A program made the translations under genes and the position numbers. Under the pieces are notes generated by a model. That model ran no database searches. It saw nothing but the letters and a program-made list of their open reading frames with translations, and was not told the DNA's origin. Of a stretch of DNA of 64,000 nucleotides, positions 17,493-27,153 are shown one piece after another (the first letter of the stretch is position 1; the number at the start of each line of letters is the position of its first letter). The stretch spans positions 1 to 64,000 of the forward strand of contig DUNO01000020.1 of the NCBI GenBank assembly GCA_012839295.1. The letters run 5' to 3'. This DNA comes from Clostridiales bacterium (lineage in GTDB: Bacteria; Bacillota; Clostridia; Lachnospirales; Lachnospiraceae).

Positions 17493-18264
17493 TTATATAA
17501 AGAGTGAGTTTTATCGTTTATATCATAATAAAGGATGCTATTTATTTATCATAATCTGCAGCGCATTATTAATAAGCTCGAACATCGTGCTAGCCGCTGT
17601 TAAGGCAACGGAGCCGACTTTTCCCTATGCAAATACCTACTTTGCCCTTTCCTGCTTTTATAGCAACGTGATGGCTGTCTTCTTTCTCTGCATTTCGGTG
17701 TCAGCCATCGTGTTTGGAAATGAGCATTCAAACCATACTATGAAAAACAGTATATCCTATGGTATCAGCCGGGGGAATATTTATTTTGGCAAGCTCATTG
17801 TTGAAATAGTATATGCGGTGATTGCCTTTGTAATCATTACAGGAAGCGATATTGCGGCAGCTTATCTGCTTTTAGAGGATTCCGGTATAGAGAACCTATA
17901 CCTGCTGTTAAAGGTTTGTGTTGTGGTAATGCCCCTGCTTTTATGTGCCCTTGCTGTGACAAATTGTTTTTTATTCATATCAGAAAATATGGGAACAGCA
18001 GTCGGTGCTGTAATCGGATTGCTGTTGGCCTTTCCTATCGTTAGCAATTTCCTGGGAATGAAGTTCAAGGTATTTTCTGAAATATCGGGGATCATGCCCT
18101 ATAATATGATAGGGAGAATTAGTTTTGATTATGAAAAACTTGAGCTGACCCTGCCCTGGGACGGAATTGCCGGTTATTATCAATATTGGTTAATTGGTTT
18201 GATTGAATTTAGCGTTGTTGCGTTGATTGGATTTCTGGTGTTCAGGAAGAAAGAGGTTAAATAG
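17485..18264 (+). CDS. ABC transporter permease (ABC-2 / BcrB-like)
   Basis: An integral membrane protein of 259 aa with six hydrophobic segments, the partner of the upstream ATPase. The topology (N-terminal segment, long second segment with a conserved NHTMKNSISYGISRGNIYFG loop near 88-107) is that of ABC-2 membrane proteins of the BcrB/YtrC kind. The ATG at 17485 overlaps the ATPase stop codon (ATGCTTAG), so translation is coupled. The upstream TTG (17479) is in frame but lies inside the ribosome site hairpin. The substrate is unknown; context with a two-component system suggests peptide-antibiotic defence. Confidence 0.87.
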   Translation: MLSYIKSEFYRLYHNKGCYLFIIICSALLISSNIVLAAVKATEPTFPYANTYFALSCFYSNVMAVFFLCISVSAIVFGNEHSNHTMKNSISYGISRGNIYFGKLIVEIVYAVIAFVIITGSDIAAAYLLLEDSGIENLYLLLKVCVVVMPLLLCALAVTNCFLFISENMGTAVGAVIGLLLAFPIVSNFLGMKFKVFSEISGIMPYNMIGRISFDYEKLELTLPWDGIAGYYQYWLIGLIEFSVVALIGFLVFRKKEVK

Positions 18265-18308
18265 GTAATTAGGGAATCAAGAGTATGGCCTGGATTAGAA
18301 GATTGGAT

Positions 18309-18371
18309 AGGAGGCAAAGCCTCCCGGAATGAAGGAGGCCAAAGCCTCCTAGAATAAAGGAGGCTTATCGG
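18309..18371 (+). promoter_or_regulatory. double SD / anti-SD hairpin leader (element B)
   Basis: AGGAGGC 18309-18315, GCCTCC 18319-18324, AGGAGGCC 18333-18340, GCCTCCT 18344-18350 and AGGAGGC 18358-18364 precede the ATG at 18372. Two hairpins can form with the third, functional site free, or the register can shift by one so that the third site is trapped. The 17-base unit AGGAGGCCAAAGCCTCC is identical to that in element A before the response regulator gene. Confidence 0.75.
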
Positions 18372-19268
18372 ATGCTGTATGCATGCTTGGGATTAATTAT
18401 ACTGGTTGTTCTGTTGTCCCTATACATTCTATTTCTTAGAAGAGCCATATCAGAAACGATTAAGCAGATGGAAGAAATCGAACAGAAGCCGGAACGAAAC
18501 CGGAAGCTGAAAGCAATCACGGCGGATACCGGATTCCAGAAATTATTATCGGCAATCAATAAGATTTACCTGGCACGCCAGGAAGAGAGAATTGTGTATC
18601 AGCGCAATGAAACAAAGATCCGCAAAGAAGTTGAGAATATATCCCATGATCTGCGTACACCGCTCACCTCCATCCTCGGATATCTGGAGCTGATGGAAGA
18701 GAGCAATTCAGAGGAAGAAAAGCAGGAGTTTTTGGAGATTATAAGAAAGCGGGCAAGGTTACTGCAGGGCTTCATACAGGATTTTTATGAGATATCAATT
18801 ACTGAGGGAGACAATTATCCAATCATATTAGAAAATGTGGAAGTCCAGGGCATGCTAAAGGATAGTATGATAGCATATTTTCATGAATTTGAGAGAAAGC
18901 AGCTGGGAGTGTCAATTGAACTTGAGGATGATCCGGCCTTTATCATTGTAGATAAAATACAGTTCAACCGGATCCTAAATAACCTGGTCCAAAACGTCTT
19001 AAAATATGCAAAAGAGAAATTTATATTACAGCAATATTGTTCACAGGGGTATTGCGTGATTCAGTTTAAAAATGATAGGAGCAATATTACGGAAGAGGAA
19101 TTGAAGGTAATATTCGAACGCTTTTATACGGGGGACCAATCCCGTTCCAACCAAAGCAGGGGTCTGGGATTGACAATTACTAAGCTTTTGGTGGAGAAAA
19201 TGAAGGGACAGATAGAAGCCCGCCTTGAAGATGGGCTATTCATCATAGAACTTCGCTGGCGAGTTTGA
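18372..19268 (+). CDS. sensor histidine kinase with minimal input region
   Basis: A membrane-anchored kinase of 298 aa. It has one N-terminal transmembrane helix (about 1-22) and no extracellular domain, so the signal is probably delivered through the ABC transporter, as in BceS-like intramembrane-sensing kinases. HisKA follows with ISHDLRTPLTSILGYLEL, in which His92 is the phospho-acceptor. HATPase_c shows NNLVQNVLKYA (N box) and SRGLGLTITKLL (G box). It is the natural partner of the response regulator at 15659. It is unusual that the kinase and regulator share the same repeated SD hairpin unit in their leaders. Confidence 0.9.
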   Translation: MLYACLGLIILVVLLSLYILFLRRAISETIKQMEEIEQKPERNRKLKAITADTGFQKLLSAINKIYLARQEERIVYQRNETKIRKEVENISHDLRTPLTSILGYLELMEESNSEEEKQEFLEIIRKRARLLQGFIQDFYEISITEGDNYPIILENVEVQGMLKDSMIAYFHEFERKQLGVSIELEDDPAFIIVDKIQFNRILNNLVQNVLKYAKEKFILQQYCSQGYCVIQFKNDRSNITEEELKVIFERFYTGDQSRSNQSRGLGLTITKLLVEKMKGQIEARLEDGLFIIELRWRV

Positions 19269-19306
19269 GAAGGCCTTGAAAAGCTCCGGTTTAATGAAAG
19301 TATATA

Positions 19307-19355
19307 AATCCGCCATCAATGTTGAAGCAATGGACATTGATGGCGGATTATTTTA
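19307..19355 (+). terminator. rho-independent terminator after the kinase gene
   Basis: A perfect 15-bp stem, AATCCGCCATCAATG (19307-19321) with CATTGATGGCGGATT (19335-19349), is followed by ATTTTATTATT. It closes the RR-ABC-kinase operon. Confidence 0.88.
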
Positions 19356-19420
19356 TTATTATTTATATCATTGCAATATTTCACCGTCCTATTGGATGTT
19401 ATAGATGAAAGGGGGCTCCC

Positions 19421-19684
19421 ATGAAAAAAGGCATAGTGCGAACGCATGATGATATTAATGGAACCATCGAAGAGTATTCCGGTACAATCTATAAAATAGC
19501 CTTCTCCTATACGAAAGATGCAGCAATTTCAGATGACATCCTGCAGGACGTTTTAATTAAGTATATGACGGATGCGACCTGCTTTCAAGGAGAGGAGCAC
19601 AAAAAAGCCTGGCTGATCCGTATGACAATAAATGAGTCGCATTTTCCCGCGTTCAAATACGAATATTATGATAATAAGGTATAA
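19421..19684 (+). pseudogene. truncated ECF sigma-70 factor (region 2 only)
   Basis: An 87-residue frame with a good ribosome site (AGGGGG). It matches sigma region 2: YSGTIYKIAFSYTKDAAISDDILQDVLIKYMT and the following KKAWLIRMTINES. A complete ECF factor is about 160-190 aa and continues with the linker and region 4 HTH; here the frame breaks straight after region 2 into an unrelated tail and stop. No region 4 is visible downstream, where the valS T-box begins. I read it as a remnant. A truncated product that still binds core polymerase is possible but unsupported. Confidence 0.7.
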
Positions 19685-19706
19685 TCAGGATTTCCGCAAA
19701 AACCCC

Positions 19707-19735
19707 TTGACATTTTTTCAAACATTGCATACTAT
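19707..19735 (+). promoter_or_regulatory. promoter of the valS leader
   Basis: TTGACA (19707-19712) and TACTAT (19730-19735) are 17 bases apart, just upstream of the T-box. Confidence 0.7.
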
Positions 19736-19754
19736 AAGCTAATAGAAATAATAT

Positions 19755-20026
19755 TTTATAATGTAAATGTTTTGATGGAGAGGATTAGGTAAGGGAAGCT
19801 TATCAGAGAGGATCACCCACCGGCTGAAAGGTGGTCTAAGGCAAGCTTATTGAAGGTAGCTCCGGAGCAGTATTTCTGAAACCGTATCGGACGGCGTGTA
19901 GGAAATACCGGGATGTCCCGTTACAGGCACAAGAGTTGGGTGAATTATCGGCTATGATACAAAATTCATTCAAAAATAAAGGTGGTACCACGGTTCTTCG
20001 TCCTTTTTTGGCGGAGAACCTTTTTT
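19755..20026 (+). ncRNA. T-box riboswitch (valine), with terminator
   Basis: An uncharged-tRNA sensor in the valS leader. Stem I shows the AGAGAG element near 19805-19810 and, after the distal stem, a GAA-GGTAGC segment where GTA (about 19856-19858) would be the valine specifier codon. The T-box proper, AGGTGGTACCACGG, lies at 19980-19993; its TGGT pairs with the tRNA acceptor end NCCA. The terminator is GGTTCTTCG (19992-20000) pairing with CGGAGAACC (20012-20020), followed by six T. The T-box sequence overlaps the 5' arm of the terminator, as expected for the antiterminator switch. The specifier assignment is tentative; the class is clear. Confidence 0.92.
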
Positions 20027-20091
20027 ATGTTTAAAAAGCCTTAACCTAGCATAACAAGCAAATCAAATATATTTTCGAAAGGAAGAAACCA

Positions 20092-22752
20092 ATGGAAAAA
20101 GAACTGGCTAAAACCTATGACCCCAAAAACATTGAAGAAAAGCAATACCAAAAATGGATGGAGAACAAATACTTCCATGCGGAGGTAGATAGAAGCAGGA
20201 AGCCCTTCACCATCGTGATCCCCCCGCCAAATATTACGGGACAGCTACACATGGGCCATGCCCTGGACAATACCATGCAGGATATCCTGATCCGTTTCAA
20301 GAGGATGCAGGGCTTTAACGCCCTCTGGCAGCCCGGGACGGATCATGCGAGCATTGCGACGGAGGTTAAGATCCTGGAGCAGCTGAAAAAGGAAGGTATT
20401 AATAAAGAGGATTTGACCAGGGAGGAATTCTTAAAGAGAGCCTGGGAATGGAAGCATGAGTACGGTGGCAGAATCATCTCTCAGCTGAAGAAGCTGGGCT
20501 CCTCCTGTGACTGGGACAGGGAGCGCTTCACCATGGATGAGGGCTGCAATGATGCGGTAAATGAAGTGTTCGTCAAGCTCTATGAAAAAGGTTATATTTA
20601 CAAGGGCTCCAAGATTATCAACTGGTGTCCGGTATGCCAGACAACCATTTCAGATGCAGAGGTTGAGCATGAGGAGCAGGCAGGGCATTTCTGGCACATC
20701 AAATACCCGGTGGTAGGGGAAGATGGCTTTGTAGAGATCGCTACCACAAGGCCGGAGACAATGCTGGGTGATACGGCAGTGGCTGTCCACCCGGAGGATG
20801 AAAGATACCGGCACCTGATCGGGAAGAAGGTTCTGCTCCCCCTGATGGATCGTGAGATCCCGGTGGTTGCAGATGAGTATGTGGATAAGGAATTTGGTAC
20901 CGGTGTTGTTAAGATTACGCCGGCTCATGACCCCAACGATTTTGAGGTAGGCAAGCGGCATAAGCTTCCGGAAATCAACGTCATGAATGATGATGCCACC
21001 ATCAATGCGAATGGAGGCAAATATGCAGGTATGAGCCGTTACGAGGCCCGCAAGCTGATCGTATCGGAATTGCAGGAGATGGGTCTCTTAGTAAAAGTAG
21101 AGGATCATACCCACAACGTTGGTACCCATGACCGTTGTAAGACGACCGTTGAGCCTTTGGTTAAGCAGCAGTGGTTCGTTAAAATGGATGAACTGATTAA
21201 GCCTGCCATCGACAGCGTAAGGAGCGGTGAGGTTCAGTTTGTGCCGGAGCGCTTTGACAAGATATATTTCAACTGGGCAGAGAATATCAGGGACTGGTGT
21301 ATCTCCAGACAGCTGTGGTGGGGACATAGGATTCCGGCCTGGTACTGTGAAAAATGCGGTGAGGTGGTAATCTCTAAGACACATCCTACAGAAAGCTGCA
21401 AATGCGGCCATGACCATTTCAAGCAGGATGAGGATACCCTGGACACCTGGTTCAGCTCTGCATTATGGCCCTTCTCCACCCTGGGCTGGCCCAATAAGAC
21501 GGAGGATTTGGATTATTTCTATCCTACAGATGTATTGGTAACGGGCTATGATATCATCTTCTTCTGGGTGTTGCGTATGGTATTCTCAGGCTATGAGCAG
21601 ATGGGTGAAAAGCCTTTCAGCAAGGTATTAATCCATGGCCTTGTCCGGGATTCCCAAGGCCGTAAGATGAGTAAATCCCTTGGAAATGGCATCGACCCTC
21701 TGGAGGTAATTGATAAATACGGTGCTGATGCCCTTCGCCTAAGCTTAGTGATGGGTAATGCCCCGGGCAATGATATGCGTTTCTATTGGGAAAGGGTTGA
21801 AGCCTGCAGAAACTTTGCAAATAAGGTATGGAATGCTTCCCGTTTCATTATGATGAATTTAGAAAAGGCGGCTATCCCGGAAAGCATCGATGAGAAGCTT
21901 TTAACCGTAGCGGATAAATGGATCCTTTCCAAGGTAAACAGCCTGGTAAAGGAAGCAACGGAGAACCTGGAGAGCTATGATCTTGGTATTGCTGTCCAGA
22001 AGATCTATGATTTCGTCTGGGAAGAGTTCTGTGACTGGTATATCGAGATGGTGAAGCCAAGGCTTTACAGCGAGACGGATGAGACGAAGGCAGCGGCCCT
22101 TTGGACCTTAAAGCATGTATTAATATCCTCCTTAAAGCTGCTCCATCCATATATGCCGTTTGTAACGGAGGAGATCTTCTGTACTCTTCAGGAAATGTTA
22201 GGCCGGAAGGAAGCGGATTCCATCATGATCGCTGACTGGCCTGTATTTAATGAAAAGTTTGCATACACTGAGGAAGCAGAAGCTGTTGAATTGATCAAGG
22301 AAGCAGTTAAGGGTATCCGTAATGTACGTACGGAAATGAATGTTCCGCCAAGCAGAAAGGCTACTGTAATTGTTGTATCGGAGAATGAAAAGGTAAGAAG
22401 CATATTTACCGAGAGCAGGGTATTCTTCGCAACCTTAGGCTATGCTAATGAAGTCCTGGTTCAGGAGGATAAGGCAGGAATTTCTGAGGATGCGGTGTCT
22501 ACCGTAGTGCCCGGTGCAGTTATCTATATTCCCTTTGCTGACCTGGTTGATGTTGAAAAGGAAATCGAACGCCTCCAGAAGGAGAAGGAGCGCCTTGCGG
22601 GTGAGCTAAAGCGTGTTAACGGAATGCTGGCTAATCCAAACTTCGTGAATAAGGCTCCGGAAGCAAAGCTGGCAGAGGAAAGGGCAAAGCTTGAGAAATA
22701 CACGGACATGATGAGACAGGTGAGCGAGAGACTGGAGCATTTTAGCAAGTAA
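20092..22752 (+). CDS. valS: valyl-tRNA synthetase
   Basis: Charges tRNA-Val, a class Ia synthetase of 886 aa, the normal bacterial length. The HIGH-type motif is [15 protein letters not shown] (about 44-58), and KMSKS lies at 525-529 in [10 protein letters not shown]. The CP1 editing domain carries the [18 protein letters not shown] sequence. The C-terminus is the ValRS coiled-coil arm ([15 protein letters not shown]). The ribosome site AAAGGAAG precedes the ATG. The upstream T-box makes its expression respond to uncharged tRNA-Val. Confidence 0.98.
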   Translation: MEKELAKTYDPKNIEEKQYQKWMENKYFHAEVDRSRKPFTIVIPPPNITGQLHMGHALDNTMQDILIRFKRMQGFNALWQPGTDHASIATEVKILEQLKKEGINKEDLTREEFLKRAWEWKHEYGGRIISQLKKLGSSCDWDRERFTMDEGCNDAVNEVFVKLYEKGYIYKGSKIINWCPVCQTTISDAEVEHEEQAGHFWHIKYPVVGEDGFVEIATTRPETMLGDTAVAVHPEDERYRHLIGKKVLLPLMDREIPVVADEYVDKEFGTGVVKITPAHDPNDFEVGKRHKLPEINVMNDDATINANGGKYAGMSRYEARKLIVSELQEMGLLVKVEDHTHNVGTHDRCKTTVEPLVKQQWFVKMDELIKPAIDSVRSGEVQFVPERFDKIYFNWAENIRDWCISRQLWWGHRIPAWYCEKCGEVVISKTHPTESCKCGHDHFKQDEDTLDTWFSSALWPFSTLGWPNKTEDLDYFYPTDVLVTGYDIIFFWVLRMVFSGYEQMGEKPFSKVLIHGLVRDSQGRKMSKSLGNGIDPLEVIDKYGADALRLSLVMGNAPGNDMRFYWERVEACRNFANKVWNASRFIMMNLEKAAIPESIDEKLLTVADKWILSKVNSLVKEATENLESYDLGIAVQKIYDFVWEEFCDWYIEMVKPRLYSETDETKAAALWTLKHVLISSLKLLHPYMPFVTEEIFCTLQEMLGRKEADSIMIADWPVFNEKFAYTEEAEAVELIKEAVKGIRNVRTEMNVPPSRKATVIVVSENEKVRSIFTESRVFFATLGYANEVLVQEDKAGISEDAVSTVVPGAVIYIPFADLVDVEKEIERLQKEKERLAGELKRVNGMLANPNFVNKAPEAKLAEERAKLEKYTDMMRQVSERLEHFSK

Positions 22753-22822
22753 GATCTAATGATATGAAATAAAGTAAGGCATGTTATAGTAAACCCTACG
22801 AAAGCAAATTATATAAAATATG

Positions 22823-22882
22823 ACTGCAGTTATTTGACTTCTTGCCGGTAAACTTAGAGAAGCGGATAACTGCAGTTTTTTG
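22823..22882 (+). terminator. terminator of valS
   Basis: CTGCAGTTAT (22824-22833) pairs with ATAACTGCAG (22866-22875), followed by TTTTTT. The loop is long, about 30 bases. Confidence 0.8.
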
Positions 22883-23196
22883 TGGATAAAGCTTGCGATA
22901 ATCAGCAAGGTTGTGGATTATCTGTTTTTGATTTCTTGATCCGTGTATCAAGGTGCATAATGGTACCGGTCACCATAGTGAAGAAGTGATAACGTTCTTT
23001 GTGGCATATAAATTATTTGTAATATGTTGGAGACTGCTATATAATTAGATATGCGGCAAGGATTTTGAACCAGCTGAGATTTTTAAGCAAAGAATTAGAC
23101 ATGTATAGGTGCAAATATTTTGCATATATCCAATAAAGTGATTTTAAGAAAGGAGATCATGGCGCATTTATTATAAGTGCATCATACAGGAGGAAA
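22883..23196 (+). promoter_or_regulatory. leader region and promoter of the LacI gene
   Basis: TTGTAA (23017-23022) and TATAAT (23040-23045) at 17-base spacing form a good promoter. A short hairpin, CTTGAT / ATCAAG, lies near 22936-22953. No operator of the AAAACGTTTT type is found here, so the regulator gene does not seem to be autoregulated by the sites downstream of it. Confidence 0.6.
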
Positions 23197-24219
23197 ATGG
23201 CTAATAGAAAAATTACAATATGGGATGTTGCGGAAAAAGCAGGTGTTGCACCTGGTACGGTTTCCAGAACACTGAATAATATAGGATACATTAAAGAGGA
23301 AACACGTTTAAAGGTCATGGAAGCCATTAAGGAATTGGATTATATTCCAAATAGAGCGGGGCGCACATTGAAGACAACACGAACAGGATTAATTATGCTT
23401 GCGATACCGGATACGGCAAATGCAATCTTCGTAGGTATGATAGAAGCAGTGAATGAGTGTGCTAAAAAGCGCAGGCATTCTATGGTCCTCTATTATACGG
23501 AAGGAAAATTAGAAGGTGAACTAAAGGCAGTCCGGATGCTGCAAGAGAATTTGGTGGATGGTTTATTCCTGGTCAACTTTTCCTATTCGGATGAACTTAG
23601 AAAAGAAATAGAACGCTGCGATTCCCCAATCGTATTGTGCGGTATGTGTAATAACCCATGGATGAAGGAAGAAGAAAAGACCTTTGGTACCCTTTCCATT
23701 GATGTATATAAAGGAATCTATTCCTCAACCCAGGAGATGATTCGAAATGGTCACAAGAAAATAGCTTACTTAGCAGGTGAATATGGAACGATTGTTTATA
23801 AGCAGAGGTATGATGCATATTGCCAGGCATTGAGGGACCATGGCATTGAGTATAACGAGGATTATGTTTTCTGGAAAAACTATACCCAGGAGCATGGGTA
23901 TGAAGTTGGGAAAAAAATTTATTTAATGAAGGACAGACCTACGGCAATGGTCGCATCAAACGATTTGCAGGCAGTCGGTTTCTGGAAGGCTTGTAAAGAT
24001 TATCATATACAGGTTCCAAAAGATATTGCCCTTTATGGAATGGATAATTTAGAAATAACGCAGATGCTGGATATTTCTTCAATTCAGATGCAAGAAGGAA
24101 TGGTCGGGGAAGCGGGAGCAAATTTAATTCTGGACTGCCTGGAAAACAAGAATGAGGACATTGGAAAAGTAGATTTATATTTTAGGCCAACGCTGATTCA
24201 AAGAAAAAGCAGTAGTTAA
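23197..24219 (+). CDS. LacI-family transcriptional regulator
   Basis: A sugar-responsive repressor of 340 aa. The N-terminal HTH (ITIWDVAEKAGVAPGTVSRTLNN, residues 5-27) and hinge helix region (YIPNRAGRTL) are typical. The rest is a type I periplasmic-binding-protein fold with the effector pocket; MVASNDLQAVGFW near 248-260 is the usual segment. The AGGAGG site directly precedes the ATG. Its targets are almost certainly the three palindromic operators at 24311, 24373 and 24468 in front of the sugar operon. The inducer should be the sugar or its ketose or phosphate product. Confidence 0.93.
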   Translation: MANRKITIWDVAEKAGVAPGTVSRTLNNIGYIKEETRLKVMEAIKELDYIPNRAGRTLKTTRTGLIMLAIPDTANAIFVGMIEAVNECAKKRRHSMVLYYTEGKLEGELKAVRMLQENLVDGLFLVNFSYSDELRKEIERCDSPIVLCGMCNNPWMKEEEKTFGTLSIDVYKGIYSSTQEMIRNGHKKIAYLAGEYGTIVYKQRYDAYCQALRDHGIEYNEDYVFWKNYTQEHGYEVGKKIYLMKDRPTAMVASNDLQAVGFWKACKDYHIQVPKDIALYGMDNLEITQMLDISSIQMQEGMVGEAGANLILDCLENKNEDIGKVDLYFRPTLIQRKSSS

Positions 24220-24271
24220 TCGTTGGATATTATGTACAAGAAAAAAGATTATTATTTAGGAAAGTTGTAGA

Positions 24272-24300
24272 TTGACAACAAGAAATAAATCATGTACTAT
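24272..24300 (+). promoter_or_regulatory. promoter of the isomerase-transporter-transketolase operon
   Basis: TTGACA (24272-24277) and TACTAT (24295-24300) have a 17-base spacer. The first operator begins 10 bases after the -10. Confidence 0.8.
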
Positions 24301-24310
24301 CATAGCATGA

Positions 24311-24328
24311 TGTAAAAACGTTTTTACA
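24311..24328. promoter_or_regulatory. LacI-type operator O1
   Basis: A perfect 18-bp palindrome with the AAAAACGTTTTT core and TGT/ACA flanks. It sits at about the transcription start and would block initiation or early elongation. Confidence 0.85.
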
Positions 24329-24371
24329 AAAATATGATGCTGATACAAAAATACAAGAGCTTTGCCGGCAA

Positions 24372-24391
24372 ATATAAAAACGTTTTTATAT
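24372..24391. promoter_or_regulatory. LacI-type operator O2
   Basis: A perfect 20-bp palindrome with the same AAAAACGTTTTT core and ATAT flanks, 62 bases centre-to-centre from O1. Confidence 0.8.
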
Positions 24392-24467
24392 AAATAAATG
24401 TATTTACATTCATCAATAACAAAATCAGCAATAGAATTCCAAATTGTGGAACTGATTTATAGGAAAA

Positions 24468-24485
24468 TGTAAAAACGTTTTTATA
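24468..24485. promoter_or_regulatory. LacI-type operator O3
   Basis: The same core with TGT/ATA flanks, immediately before the AAGGAGG ribosome site of the isomerase gene. The distance from O2 (95 bases centre-to-centre) suits DNA looping with O1 or O2. Confidence 0.8.
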
Positions 24486-24501
24486 AATAAGGAGGTAGTT
24501 T

Positions 24502-25932
24502 ATGGACAAGCCCAAGATCGGCATTATAGCAGTAGCAAAAGTAAACCATCAAAAAGATGAAATTCGTGAAATGGTAGAATATCTAAAGCTCAGGTTAGGA
24601 AAAGAAGATAAGTATGAAACTGATATATGTCCAGAGGTATTATTCGATGAATATCAAATTCAGGAAAAAGCAAAAGAAATGGAGACAAACAAGGCGGATA
24701 TTATCGTTATGATAGTTGGGACCTGGGTATTTTCATCCCATGTAATTTCAGCAGTAAATGATTTGAAAATACCGTTTATCCTGTTTGGTGAATCGGAAGA
24801 AGTGGCCAATGGTAATTTTGGTGCATCCATACAGATCCGGTATGTATTAGAGGAAATGAGGAAAAAATTCCTCTATTTATATGGAAGTGCAAAAGATGAA
24901 AGTAATATAGGGAAAATCTTAAAATATGCAAATGCGGCACATGTAATTCATGATATCAGGAATAAAAAAATAGCAACAATCGGCGGAAAATGCATGATGA
25001 TGTACCAAACCCAAGTAAATGAATTTTCATGGAAAGAGAAATTTGGCTTGGATTTTCCCCAATATGATACGGTTCAGGTTTTTACTGAAATGAAGCATAT
25101 TTCAGACGAGGAAGCAGATGCGGTGGCGGAGGAGTTTAAAAAGAAATTTGACCGTATTGTTTGGAAATATGAAGCTACCGGCGAATATATTGCCGAGGAT
25201 GTATTCCGTTCGCAGGCAAAGATGTTTTTAGCCTTTAAGAGATTAAAGGAAATGTATGGTATTGAGGTCTTTGCAAATAAATGTATGCCGGAAATGGCTT
25301 CCGAGATATATGGATATAAATATGCGGCATGCATTGCAACCTGTTTATTGAATGAAGCAGGTATTTTAACAGCATGCGAAGCGGATATCCCGGCTGCAGC
25401 TTCAATGATGATATTAAGCAAGCTATCAGACCAAAAGGTGTTTTTTGCTGATATTGCAAAGCTTAGTAAGGATAAAAAGAGAATTACATTTTTTAATTGC
25501 GGTACCGCTCCCGTATCTATGGCGGATCGAAAGCAGCCGGTTGAAATCTGGCCGACACCGGATGCAACGGCGGATGAGGGAGTCGTAACCGACTATATGA
25601 GACATGGCCAAGACAAACAGAGAGGAGGCTGTGTGAGGTTCGATTTAGAAAACGGATTGCCCGTCACAATTTTGAGAGTGGGTGGGAACAATGAAACCTT
25701 ACGCTTCCATGTTGCAAAAGCCAAAACATGCCCAAGGGAGGTAAGACCGGATGAGGCATTAGGACAAAGATGGCCGGGATTTGGATTGGAGTTCACCGGC
25801 AATGTCGATGATTTTATACAGAACACAGTGGGACATCATTATACCTTATGCTTTGGGGACTGGTCCCAGGAATTAGAATATATGGCCAAGATATATGGTA
25901 TCGGATATATGTGCTACGATGGTTTAGCCTAA
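24502..25932 (+). CDS. L-fucose/L-arabinose isomerase-family protein
   Basis: Probable aldose-ketose isomerase of 476 aa. The N-terminal Rossmann-like regions (KIGIIAVAKVNHQKDEI; ADIIVMIVGTWVFSSHV) and the central part (KKIATIGGKCMMMYQTQ; FANKCMPEM) place it in the FucI/AraA fold superfamily. It does not look like a canonical FucI or AraA, and I cannot assign its sugar. It is the first gene under the three LacI operators and is followed by a CUT2 transporter, split transketolase and FGGY kinase. It therefore most likely turns the imported aldose into the ketose that the kinase phosphorylates. Confidence 0.8.
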   Translation: MDKPKIGIIAVAKVNHQKDEIREMVEYLKLRLGKEDKYETDICPEVLFDEYQIQEKAKEMETNKADIIVMIVGTWVFSSHVISAVNDLKIPFILFGESEEVANGNFGASIQIRYVLEEMRKKFLYLYGSAKDESNIGKILKYANAAHVIHDIRNKKIATIGGKCMMMYQTQVNEFSWKEKFGLDFPQYDTVQVFTEMKHISDEEADAVAEEFKKKFDRIVWKYEATGEYIAEDVFRSQAKMFLAFKRLKEMYGIEVFANKCMPEMASEIYGYKYAACIATCLLNEAGILTACEADIPAAASMMILSKLSDQKVFFADIAKLSKDKKRITFFNCGTAPVSMADRKQPVEIWPTPDATADEGVVTDYMRHGQDKQRGGCVRFDLENGLPVTILRVGGNNETLRFHVAKAKTCPREVRPDEALGQRWPGFGLEFTGNVDDFIQNTVGHHYTLCFGDWSQELEYMAKIYGIGYMCYDGLA

Positions 25933-25991
25933 AGAGGGTAAAACATATAATGTAAATTTGCTGAAAAAAGCAATCAAAAAGGAGGAAAAGA

Positions 25992-27134
25992 ATGAAAAAG
26001 AGAATCATCAGCGTTTTACTGTGCACAGCAATGATAGCAACGATGCTCGTTGGCTGTGGAGGTACGAAGGAGTCGGCAGAAACAACAGGTGAAGAATCAA
26101 AAGCGGCTACGGAGCAGGAAGGAAAAGTAACAGAGGCACCGGCACAAGCTAAGGCAACAGAAGAGGCCTCAGGGGAAGCCCAAGAAACGGCAGGAACCTT
26201 TAATCCGGATACCGAGACTGATACGGTTGCATATGCCGACCTGGAAGCAAACTATGGGCCGCTGTCTGACTTATCCTTACCGGAGGGAGTTACCCTGGGA
26301 AGTATTTTAAAGAATCAGGCAAATGAATTCTGGTTAATGCTGGGAGAGGGAATGACGGAAGCAGCAAAAGCAAACGGTACAACAATTGATATCCAGGCAA
26401 CAAGGACGGAAACAGATACGGCGGGGCAATTATCAATTGCAGAAACCATGATCCAAAATAATTATAATGCATTAATTTTATCACCGCTTACCAATGAATG
26501 TCTGGATACTGCAGTTGCAACGGCAAAGGCAGCAGGCATCCCTATTGTTAATGCAAACTGTGAATACATAGCTGATTGTGATACCTTTGTCGGCGGACTT
26601 CAGATTGAAATTGGCCAAAAGGCGGCAGATTACATTGCAAATAAAATCGGTGGAGCAGGTAAGGTAGCAATTCTTGAGGGTGTTGCAGGAACATTCACAT
26701 CCATACAGCGTGTAAACGGCTTTAAACAGCAGCTGGAAGCAAAATATCCGGATATTGAGATAGTGGCAAGTGTTCCGGCAGACTATGAGACAGAAAAAGG
26801 ACTGAATGTTGCAACTGATATTTTGACACAAAATCCTGATGTGGCAGCACTATATTGCTGCAATGATAATATGGCGCTGGGAGCAGTAGAGGCATTAAGG
26901 GCCAGGAATATGCTAGGAAAGGTTATCGTATTGGGAGTTGACGGTACAGGAGATGCTTATAAATCAATCAAAGCCGGTGAACTAACTGCAACCGTAGATC
27001 AGTTTCCGGCTGAAAATGGAAAGGCCGCCGTTGAGGTAGCGTTGAGATTGTTGGCAGGACAAAAGCTGCCTAAGGTTGTCAGTACACCAATCGAAGTTAT
27101 TGACAAAGACAATGCAGGCCAATATGGAAAATAG
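25992..27134 (+). CDS. sugar-binding lipoprotein (RbsB-like)
   Basis: A substrate-binding lipoprotein of 380 aa. The signal peptide ends in lipobox LVGC (Cys22), followed by a Glu/Thr/Ala-rich linker to about residue 75. The Peripla_BP_4 domain then begins at GVTLGSILKNQANEFWLMLGEGM. Conserved family segments include LILSPLTNECLDTAVATAKAAG and YCCNDNMALGAVEAL. It sits directly after the isomerase gene and before its ATPase and permease, so it delivers the sugar of this operon. Confidence 0.92.
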   Translation: MKKRIISVLLCTAMIATMLVGCGGTKESAETTGEESKAATEQEGKVTEAPAQAKATEEASGEAQETAGTFNPDTETDTVAYADLEANYGPLSDLSLPEGVTLGSILKNQANEFWLMLGEGMTEAAKANGTTIDIQATRTETDTAGQLSIAETMIQNNYNALILSPLTNECLDTAVATAKAAGIPIVNANCEYIADCDTFVGGLQIEIGQKAADYIANKIGGAGKVAILEGVAGTFTSIQRVNGFKQQLEAKYPDIEIVASVPADYETEKGLNVATDILTQNPDVAALYCCNDNMALGAVEALRARNMLGKVIVLGVDGTGDAYKSIKAGELTATVDQFPAENGKAAVEVALRLLAGQKLPKVVSTPIEVIDKDNAGQYGK

Positions 27135-27153
27135 AAAATAAGGTGGGAATCGT

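Noticed and set aside
22883-22930. DnaA-box-like TGTGGATAA after valS as a replication origin
   Set aside because: Only one perfect and one imperfect site, with no dnaA, dnaN or AT-rich unwinding region nearby.
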